DNA of 42,782 nt from a virus. The stretch is taken from positions 1-42,782 of the IMG/VR virus record IMGVR_UViG_3300029258_002040, one strand, 5' to 3'. The translations under genes and the position numbers were made by a program. Every line of letters starts with the position of its first letter. Positions within the stretch are counted from its first letter, which is position 1. Positions 37,901 through 42,782 of the stretch are shown in pieces. Below the pieces are notes generated by a model. It was not told the origin of the DNA. It saw only the letters and a list, made by a program, of their open reading frames with translations, and did not search any database.

Positions 37901-38414
37901 ATGTTCTAATAGTGGTGTTTGTTCCAACCAGCGAAACAGCTTGTTGTGATGAATCAATCGTGCCACTTTCGTTTAACCGTATCAAACACCGGTTGAGATA
38001 CTGACGCTTGTTAGCAACATTACCACCAAGGACAACCGATTCCTGTATATTGGTATCCGTGGTGACTGTTTCAAGCTGTATCCCTTCAATCTTGATATCA
38101 ACATCCGATATGATATTCTTCTGGTTGTTGTTGGGCTGCTTGACATACTTGGTGGCATCCCACACTCCGGCATGTTCCTGACCTGCATACGGCCTGATAT
38201 GAATGTACCGCGTGGAATCGGTCGTCCAGTTGGCCGAATCGAAATCCACTTCATTCGTCTTGTCGGGCGTACCGGAAGAACGGACTTCGGCCACGGCAAT
38301 CTCATCAGCCGCCACAAGGTCACGGCGTTCCCCGGCTTCAAAAGCCAGCAGGCTTAAATAGTCGGTTCCCGGCCCATTGTCCGGGTCTACAATTTTTATG
38401 ACTTCTGATGCCAA
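34974..38414 (-). CDS. Large beta-helix tail fibre/spike
   Basis: 1146 residues from a TTG at 38414 (AGGAGATAATCC upstream). Repeated short strands rich in Asn, Asp, Gly and Thr (YIYNYMYNNTVVNCG, YAYNNVVQNTTGDNYYG, IVIDRCDFRGNGYY, FVRNCLFRRWGKAGIQF) indicate right-handed parallel beta-helix domains, probably two, around 120-320 and 860-1060. Such proteins bind or cut surface polysaccharide. GATC is much sparser here than in neighbouring genes, hinting at recent replacement or transfer of the receptor-binding gene. Confidence 0.75.
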   Translation of the reverse strand: MASEVIKIVDPDNGPGTDYLSLLAFEAGERRDLVAADEIAVAEVRSSGTPDKTNEVDFDSANWTTDSTRYIHIRPYAGQEHAGVWDATKYVKQPNNNQKNIISDVDIKIEGIQLETVTTDTNIQESVVLGGNVANKRQYLNRCLIRLNESGTIDSSQQAVSLVGTNTTIRTYITNNIIYDWKDQTGTHELPAFGPTYIYNYMYNNTVVNCGSGIGSLGSRRYAYNNVVQNTTGDNYYGDFNATSYNNLSDDGTAPGNDPITGSVLFVNAAAKDFHLSLTDTVAKGAGRRSFSPDYENFYDVDGYPRFFPMDCGADQAIDNTKWKVWGGGSSMDGNYNTATCWTGDSVPTSTDYILFNGTDVTDCTIDVDVDVGGMAADWNYTGTVDNSVNNKDITIRGPISVKGDDAAPHFNWGANCDFNWTGTNWFIEDADTWVMPSTVSLVITGDGSTQHLMRHTYMSWNERLGHIKATDAPLYLEYMNACNGLTLRNSPITSPDITLGNWGVLDQDADSPIDIGTAIMSPVCGGNPTQKAAAINASYIKASAGKDNWPALTWESPFEFTWGWSEELYLGAGEHWFQQGIHFRHNTTTAGELDNSKYNPSFRIGGTGTGLEVSDDNVGGLTVTKGTGSITMDGEDQFIKLDGKSVEPIDNSSGTGTFEIMEDGTADLDLGERTDDIIGTAGITFNSPNIVAKGLALDNLRGFKSDTPASDWTLVIATSYDFLYLDVIDNDATGSFEIIDGGSSYCRDLGNNTNWTFDYLIKKDGTAFYTTLAAAIAALPATLIADASILFLDRERYEEVNTLSGVDTNGFILTIDGLGDEGVPGTGKTTLFHATTAGYLLTIQAMKKVTITDIEFEREEALDDSRHGIDIDGNNIDEIVIDRCDFRGNGYYPQQGIYWNTNQSGYAGHLFVRNCLFRRWGKAGIQFVNGGSTYNENFTSYYNTFVKNQEAIQYDGSSSNKGWVKGKNNIFDMDGDELIECTYFAAWYFSTNDWTPDDLDEMENNLYHFRTSTQMYLFVSGSIGSPTLSYASLAAMQAAYPAEEVNGLEADPLFDEYCVDYHIGSDSPAYQSADGTANAYDNEQSIRVYPYNRGCYESDHSGVPQIANPQIDKKQNSTFWVKIEDLRTSGAARNVEVELKYRRLL

Positions 38415-38451
38415 GGATTATCTCCTGCGTTTCGGCTGTCTCGATGTTCCG

Positions 38452-38580
38452 TCACTTACTTCCTTTCGGACACTTCTGACCGGCCAGCTTCCGTCTGCCG
38501 CGACTCCCGGTCTTTTTCCGCTGAAATGAACCCTTATACGGCCCGTCACCAGTTCTCACGCCTCTTGCATTTCTTCCCAT
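38452..38580 (-). CDS. 42-residue basic protein
   Basis: Frame from ATG 38580 to TGA 38452, preceded by TAGGAG. MGRNARGVRTGDGPYKGSFQ then KKTGSRGRRKLAGQKCP is Arg/Lys/Gly-rich and resembles short basic proteins seen in phage structural clusters. It lies in the gap between the fibre and the 38827 gene. Charge suggests nucleic-acid or capsid-interior binding; function unknown. Confidence 0.65.
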   Translation of the reverse strand: MGRNARGVRTGDGPYKGSFQRKKTGSRGRRKLAGQKCPKGSK

Positions 38581-38581
38581 T

Positions 38582-38827
38582 TCAATCTCCTATCGCAACA
38601 AGTTCCGTTGGATTCTCTATGTCGTTGACAGCCCGCCTGCCAGCATCACATAGAACGACTTCATCTCCGCTGATATCCAGCGTGAAGTATCCGAAGATAA
38701 CCGGCCATCCCGTCTTTGCCAGCTCGCGTTCCGAGAACTGGAAATCCGGGTTCTTGGCATTGATCACCTTGCCGACCATCCCCGGCCGGTGATCGTTTTG
38801 TTTGACGTATTGAATGAGTTTAATCAT
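38582..38827 (-). CDS. Small beta-rich virion-module protein, function unknown
   Basis: 81 residues from ATG 38827 with GAGGAGA upstream, overlapping the previous stop by four bases. Mixed strands and helix: MIKLIQYVKQND, GKVINAKNPDFQFSERELA, GWPVIFGYFTLDISGDEVV, then AGRRAVNDIENP. No family recognised. It may be a small tail or head completion protein, by context only. Confidence 0.62.
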   Translation of the reverse strand: MIKLIQYVKQNDHRPGMVGKVINAKNPDFQFSERELAKTGWPVIFGYFTLDISGDEVVLCDAGRRAVNDIENPTELVAIGD

Positions 38828-39210
38828 ATTCTCCTCACAAGATCGAGGGTCAGCGTGACAACATCGGCCGGTGTACCGGTAATCCGGCCCCATATATTAC
38901 TTGATCGATCCCGATCCGTAACAACGATGAGCTTTTCGTTTTCGTCGATAGAATCGTAATTGCCGATAATCGATCGAGACTGCCAGCATAGATCGTCGTC
39001 GAGCCTCGTTTCCTTCGAGTAGAATGTTATCTGATAGCCGTTGCTGCTTGGATTAACGGCTCGAAGCCTGTATATATCATTTATGACGCCTGCACCTATC
39101 TCGAAGTCTCCGATTCCGTTTGCGTCGATCATGACGGCTTCATCATCAGGTCGGAAGTCCCAATCACCATTGAAGTATGGATCCCTCCTTTGATCGATCT
39201 TCTCAACCAT
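38824..39210 (-). CDS. Beta-rich virion-module protein, function unknown
   Basis: 128 residues from ATG 39210 (TAGGAGCTTACC). Predominantly beta: DWDFRPDDEAVMIDANGIGD, YRLRAVNPSSNGYQITFYSK, NEKLIVVTDRDRSSNIWGRI, DVVTLTLDLVRRI. The composition fits a small structural protein such as a head decoration or tail accessory domain. It is coupled to the 38827 gene by a four-base overlap. Identity is not recognised. Confidence 0.62.
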   Translation of the reverse strand: MVEKIDQRRDPYFNGDWDFRPDDEAVMIDANGIGDFEIGAGVINDIYRLRAVNPSSNGYQITFYSKETRLDDDLCWQSRSIIGNYDSIDENEKLIVVTDRDRSSNIWGRITGTPADVVTLTLDLVRRI

Positions 39211-39219
39211 GGTAAGCTC

Positions 39220-39537
39220 CTAGAACGTAAAAGTGGCGAGCGCGAGCTCCTCGTCGTCGTTTGTGTAGACTGTGACACGAATATCCGTAACATTACATTC
39301 AGCGCCGACGAATAAACCGAATTGACCAGGGCCTCTGTATCGCCTGCTAACCGATGCTCCCTGGGCGAACTCTTCTTCGTTAAACTCGATTGTTGCGAAT
39401 TGATTCTCCTGTGCCGGAAGCATATGGAAAAACTCTTTTTGCGCCTCATCTCGTTCTCCGGCGCCTGCTTTTCCTCCCATGCCATCCGTTACCTGGCTTG
39501 CGAGATCCATTCCATCGACTAGGAGCCTTTCTGCCAT
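39220..39537 (-). CDS. Putative tail/virion protein, function unknown
   Basis: 105 residues from ATG 39537. The first 40 residues are Gly/Asp-rich and flexible, the remainder is a compact beta domain (FATIEFNEEEFAQGASVSRR, QFGLFVGAECNVTDIRVTVY, ELALATFTF). It overlaps the upstream small frame by 19 bases and stands 9 bases from the next gene. No family recognised; a small structural or accessory protein is likely. Confidence 0.6.
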   Translation of the reverse strand: MAERLLVDGMDLASQVTDGMGGKAGAGERDEAQKEFFHMLPAQENQFATIEFNEEEFAQGASVSRRYRGPGQFGLFVGAECNVTDIRVTVYTNDDEELALATFTF

Positions 39538-39707
39538 CTCTTTCTTTCCTCTTCAAGCATAGTGTCCCGGGCCTCAAGCATCCCGTCTATCTCCGCTTGC
39601 AGCTGAGCGGCACCGCCGTCATTGTACTGTTCTGCGGCAATCGCGACGTTTGCCTTAAAAGTCCCGAGTAAAGCCGAGATTGATAGTAGGACGGCCCTTT
39701 GCATCGA
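39519..39707 (-). CDS. Small protein with hydrophobic N-terminus, out of frame within the upstream gene
   Basis: 62 residues from ATG 39707, nine bases after GGAG; the frame stays open from further upstream, but the N-terminal part there looks artefactual. MQRAVLLSISALLGTFKANV looks like a signal peptide or membrane anchor; the rest is helical and acidic (AAQLQAEIDGMLEARDTMLE). Its start lies inside the 3' end of the membrane gene (39655-39999) in another frame. This overlap recalls spanin pairs, but the lipobox Cys is absent. Confidence 0.45.
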   Translation of the reverse strand, partial: SMQRAVLLSISALLGTFKANVAIAAEQYNDGGAAQLQAEIDGMLEARDTMLEEERKRWQKGS

Positions 39708-39999
39708 TCTCGGCTCCGACTTTGAACTTGTTATTAGCGAGACGCATCTCCTTGTGAGCTTCAACAATAGGAGTAACAACGTGAGAAATACCAGCTTCGT
39801 GAGCGAGCTCGCGCAGCTTGCCGCGTTCAATACCAGGATTCTCAGTCTTTGGAATCTGGTGAGAGATCCAGTTGACGAGCTCTGAACATGCTTTTGCATA
39901 ATCCTTTTTCTCCTTGACGAGCTTATAAATCTTCGTGAAGGTCGGGATCCCTCCAACGATCGCAACAATAACAGCTATAATGATCTGAATCGTTGTCAT
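39655..39999 (-). CDS. Single-span membrane protein (holin-like)
   Basis: 114 residues from ATG 39999 with AAAGGAGC upstream. One N-terminal transmembrane helix (IQIIIAVIVAIVGGIPTFTK, about 4-22) precedes a cytoplasmic-type helical domain with ISHQIPKTENPGIERGKLRE and HEAGISHVVTPIVEAHKEM. Resembles phage holin-like/membrane proteins, yet length and soluble domain are unusual for a holin. Located among structural genes; function not assigned. Confidence 0.62.
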   Translation of the reverse strand: MTTIQIIIAVIVAIVGGIPTFTKIYKLVKEKKDYAKACSELVNWISHQIPKTENPGIERGKLRELAHEAGISHVVTPIVEAHKEMRLANNKFKVGAEIDAKGRPTINLGFTRDF

Positions 40000-40001
40000 T
40001 T

Positions 40002-41012
40002 TCAGCTCCTTTCGCCTCTCTCGGTTATGTTATCGTTCGCGTCCCTCGTGATATCGTGCGTCCCGAGGAGCGTCGAACCGTCGGCATCATAGATTTCTTC
40101 GTTGTCGCCGTTGTTGATCATCTTCCGCTTGCCTTCGATGTGGCCGCGGAGGTATTTCAAGGTCCGGCCGTATGTCGATGCGGTGTTGTGGTCGTCCGGA
40201 TCTTCATCGTAAATACGATCGACGATATCATCCTTGTCCGATGTTGACAAGGAGATGTTCGTCGTCGGATATGACTTAATCGCGGATGTGACGAAATTCA
40301 TCAGATCGGTCTTTGCCTTGACTTGATTAACGGCCGTCTGAACGGCTGATATGGCTCCGTCCAGCTGCGTCTTGAGCCAGTAGCCGATCCCGGAGGTGTC
40401 CGTGATATTCCCGCGGTTGTATTCCCAGATATCGTCTACAGAGGAAGTCCCAAGGCTTGTCAAGGTTCTTGATCCAGCTGTCCATATGCTCGTCAGAAGA
40501 TCATTTACCCACTTTCCGAAACTTCCTGCGTTTGTGAATCCCGCTATAGTCGCGTTGAATACGGCGCTCCTTGCGAGGTCAACAAACGATGAGGCAAACG
40601 CTCCAGATCCGAAAGCGTTTGCCGCGACGGAGGAGCTGTCAACCGCGTTGTTCTGTAGGTCCACCTGGACGGCGCCAGACGCAAGATCGTCGTACAGATC
40701 CTTTGCGGTCGTATCAAGATAGAAACGAATCACATTCCGATCCAGACCGGCTCCGGAAACGATAACGACATTCGCCCCTGCGTTTGCAGCTGAGACAGCT
40801 GGACCGCTGAGCGCCAGGTTGTAATGATTTTCGCCGTTTTCCGCAAGGGAATACGATCCGGATGCGATCGACGCGAGAGCCGCGCCGTTTACGGCCTTCT
40901 TGATAAGATCGATGTCTGCTTTCACCTTTCCAGCAGCGCCGAGATCGATCTGGAGATTTAGCGTTTGCCCGATCCGAAACGGGAACGCAACATCGGTCTT
41001 ATTCGTAGACAT
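40002..41012 (-). CDS. Putative structural/fibre protein, Ala/Ser-rich
   Basis: 336 residues from ATG 41012 (GAGAGGTGAGAT). The N-terminal strand block FPFRIGQTLNLQIDLGAAG and NHYNLALSGPAV leads into a long Ala/Ser/Asn-rich helical middle (TASIASG..., SGAFASSFVDLARSAVFNAT) and an acidic-to-basic C-terminus (STLLGTHDITRDANDNITER). The layout is like tail fibre, collar or neck proteins of podoviruses. It lies immediately after the adaptor gene. Specific role unknown. Confidence 0.58.
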   Translation of the reverse strand: MSTNKTDVAFPFRIGQTLNLQIDLGAAGKVKADIDLIKKAVNGAALASIASGSYSLAENGENHYNLALSGPAVSAANAGANVVIVSGAGLDRNVIRFYLDTTAKDLYDDLASGAVQVDLQNNAVDSSSVAANAFGSGAFASSFVDLARSAVFNATIAGFTNAGSFGKWVNDLLTSIWTAGSRTLTSLGTSSVDDIWEYNRGNITDTSGIGYWLKTQLDGAISAVQTAVNQVKAKTDLMNFVTSAIKSYPTTNISLSTSDKDDIVDRIYDEDPDDHNTASTYGRTLKYLRGHIEGKRKMINNGDNEEIYDADGSTLLGTHDITRDANDNITERGERS

Positions 41013-41022
41013 ATCTCACCTC

Positions 41023-42132
41023 TCAATCAATATCGTCAGTTAAGGCCTCATGCCGAACGGGATCCGGCTGGACGCTGAACGGATACATTTCGGACAAAGG
41101 ATCGTCCGTTCCCATCATATTAAAAAGCAGCTGCTCGTATGCTTTCGAGTGCCAGCTTATATCTGCCGCGTCGCTGTTCTCCATCAGGCCGTAAAGCATC
41201 GTTGCTTTATGCACGAGAATTGCGTGCCATCTCTGCGGGATGATCGGCGTTGCATAATTCCCCATCAGGTCTGTATGGCCTGCCATATAATCTATCGTGA
41301 TAACGAGATCGTCCTCGGTAGGCACGGGATATATTTTGAGTACCTGGACGCCAGCCGGATCGATTTCGTAGTTATCCTGAATTGAAAAGCTAAGATCCGT
41401 TCCTTCTCCGTTGTTTGAATCTGCGGTCAACATAATGACCTGGCGAAGCTCATCCACACTTTGAATTATGTCGGTCGCTGTCGCCGAGCCGATCTGCATC
41501 CGATGTCCGATCATGTTCTCCGTGAAGTTTGTTACGTGGACATTTCCGACAACCCGGTCGAGCGCATCGGAATAGATGTTGATCGTCCCGCCCTGAGATT
41601 TGCCTGCGAATTTTTGGGAAAGCTCGATGTTCTTGCTATCGGTATAGCTTCGGATTCTGTAGGACTGTGCGTCTCGCTCTGCCTTGAAGTATCGACCGAC
41701 AACCCTTGTGTCAAATGCGGTTCCGACGCCGAGAATCGCTTTTGCTCCGAATACAGGAAGGACATATCCCTGGTTTGCAAAGGGGCTCTCGGTCAGCCCG
41801 AGAATAGTGAAAACAGTATCCGATATGCTTGCCGATGTGGTGTATTGACGGATGAATTTGTAATAATTATCCGGATTGATCGCTACGAGAGCCCCGCCAT
41901 CGATATCTGCCGCCGTGATAGAAACAGCGTCATATGGCAACGCGTAGTTATCTTCATCTGCCTCCGTGAGAATACGCGCCGTTTTACGCAGAAAAGCCCA
42001 CTCGGTTTTTGCCGAGAGGACTTCCTGTTGAGCCATATTGATATAAAGTCTGACGGCTTGTAGCCGATGCGAGTCGCTGATTGCGACCCGATGATTGTTA
42101 CAGACTAACCTCGCTATCTCCAGTACGTTCAT
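41023..42132 (-). CDS. Head-to-tail adaptor/tail tubular protein
   Basis: 369 residues from ATG 42132 (GAGGAGGGCCTTG). Helical N-terminus with RLQAVRLYINMAQQEVLS, a central beta region, and a C-terminal IIPQRWHAILVHKATMLYGL then ADISWHSKAYEQLLFNMM. This order matches podovirus adaptor/tail-tubular proteins that dock under the portal. It follows the capsid and zinc-finger gene in circular order, as expected. Size is larger than T7 gp11 and nearer to SU10-like adaptors. Confidence 0.7.
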   Translation of the reverse strand: MNVLEIARLVCNNHRVAISDSHRLQAVRLYINMAQQEVLSAKTEWAFLRKTARILTEADEDNYALPYDAVSITAADIDGGALVAINPDNYYKFIRQYTTSASISDTVFTILGLTESPFANQGYVLPVFGAKAILGVGTAFDTRVVGRYFKAERDAQSYRIRSYTDSKNIELSQKFAGKSQGGTINIYSDALDRVVGNVHVTNFTENMIGHRMQIGSATATDIIQSVDELRQVIMLTADSNNGEGTDLSFSIQDNYEIDPAGVQVLKIYPVPTEDDLVITIDYMAGHTDLMGNYATPIIPQRWHAILVHKATMLYGLMENSDAADISWHSKAYEQLLFNMMGTDDPLSEMYPFSVQPDPVRHEALTDDID

Positions 42133-42760
42133 CAAGGCCCTCCTCGTCCTCGTCGTCGGCGAGATGCTTATCGATCGCCGCGATGATTTGAGCGTTCTTC
42201 AACCGGGAAATGTTTCCCGGGATCGGAATCTCATTTTCTTTGACGAAGGCCATAAGCTCGTTGCGGGAATACGTGCGATAATCATCGTCATCCGATTCCT
42301 CTTCTTCTTTGGACTCGGAATCGATAGGCTGATCTTCCTCTTCCTCTGGATCGATGTTATCCTCGATATCCTGCTTGATTACGAGCTTTGTAGCCTCTGC
42401 GTCAGATAGATTGGAGGGGTTCTTGGCGCAAGCTGGAATGTGAACAGCGAAATCGGCTTTTGTCTCAAACTCACCGTCGCAAAAGGGGCAGATATGGAGC
42501 GTCGGAATCCCCTCCGCGATCAATCTGTTTCTGGCCTCGTGTGCATCTTTGTCGATTTCAAAGAGCTGCACATTATAGTCCTTGTGAGCTCTGAGCTTTT
42601 TGATGATGTATTCATCATCAGTCTCGAATCGGCCGCCCTTGAACTTGATCTGCTTTGGCCTTCTGATTACGCGTCGATTACCTGACGGCGTTATGACGGC
42701 CTTAGAGCCCTTGAGGGTGATCTTGAGATTTTTATAAGTCGAATGGAAAAACAGCGCCAT
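42098..42760 (-). CDS. Zinc-finger/SAP-like protein between capsid and adaptor
   Basis: 220 residues from ATG 42760, inside the terminal repeat. N-terminus is beta and basic (KITLKGSKAVITPSGNRRVI). CPFC (Cys91, Cys94) with His107 and Cys111 is a C2HC zinc finger. An acidic linker (EEEEDQPIDSESKEEEESDD) precedes YSRNELMAFVKENEIPIPG and a KNAQIIAAIDKHLAD helix, like a SAP/HeH module that could bind DNA or the portal. Position suits a head-completion or adaptor-associated protein. Its 3' end overlaps the adaptor start by 35 bases. Confidence 0.68.
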   Translation of the reverse strand: MALFFHSTYKNLKITLKGSKAVITPSGNRRVIRRPKQIKFKGGRFETDDEYIIKKLRAHKDYNVQLFEIDKDAHEARNRLIAEGIPTLHICPFCDGEFETKADFAVHIPACAKNPSNLSDAEATKLVIKQDIEDNIDPEEEEDQPIDSESKEEEESDDDDYRTYSRNELMAFVKENEIPIPGNISRLKNAQIIAAIDKHLADDEDEEGLDERTGDSEVSL

Positions 42761-42782
42761 TTTGCCACCTCCGAATTGTTAA
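42639..42782. repeat. Terminal direct repeat, right copy
   Basis: Identical to bases 1-144 and contains the start and ribosome site of the gene at 42098-42760. See the left copy. The exact match without any difference favours an assembly overlap of a circular molecule. Confidence 0.95.

Overview
This window looks like the complete genome of a podovirus-like tailed phage, assembled as a circle. The first 144 bases (1-144) recur exactly as the last 144 (42639-42782), leaving about 42,638 unique bases, and the gene at 42098-42760 runs across the join. Recognised genes cover large terminase, portal, putative scaffold, an SU10-like major capsid protein, head-tail adaptor, a nozzle/hub-like tail protein, internal/ejection-type proteins and a beta-helix fibre. 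I see no sheath, tape measure, integrase, DNA polymerase, RNA polymerase, tRNA or CRISPR array, and no endolysin that I can recognise. The host cannot be named from the sequence. Strong AGGAGG ribosome sites and sigma70-type promoters (TTGACA, about 17 bases, TATNNT) point to an ordinary bacterial host whose RNA polymerase reads the phage.

Layout. Almost everything reads on the minus strand. (1) 22902 down to 13627 is the replication/recombination operon: ribbon-helix-helix regulator, Cas4/RecB-like nuclease, gp3-like protein (recombination directionality factor family), SbcC/Rad50-like ATPase, HD hydrolase, RuvC-like resolvase, a protein that resembles a Cas7/RAMP fold, a winged-helix protein, several zinc-ribbon proteins, and an initiator-like gene (13881-14840) that carries iteron-like DNA repeats in its middle, a good candidate origin. 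(2) 12342-13372 on the plus strand is a short operon of four small genes with its own promoter and a strong terminator. (3) 11805 down to 4829 is a run of small, overlapping genes leading to a KTSC protein, a TerS candidate and TerL. (4) 4639 down to 202 encodes portal, scaffold and capsid behind its own sigma70 promoter and ends in a terminator at 141-179; past the join, 42760 down to 23443 holds adaptor, tail, fibre and internal virion genes. (5) One isolated plus-strand gene, 23006-23446, meets that unit tail to tail.

The unit boundaries share a DNA signal. TGTC/GACA dyads overlap the -35 boxes at 11834-11845, 12261-12274 and 22952-22972, and a near-identical 15-base block occurs at 12262 and 22955. 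The small RHH protein made next to one of these sites is the obvious candidate regulator. Replication probably relies on the host polymerase, recruited by the initiator, with phage recombination enzymes processing the products. Packaging and assembly follow the usual TerL-portal-scaffold-capsid order.

Most unusual items: an apparent intragenic origin with 11-bp and 21-bp spaced repeats; the RAMP-like protein beside a RuvC-like resolvase; two paralogous Rossmann-like proteins either side of the packaging genes; two RNA stem-loops with identical 44-base loop lengths; and a giant internal protein that carries an HExxH metalloprotease motif.
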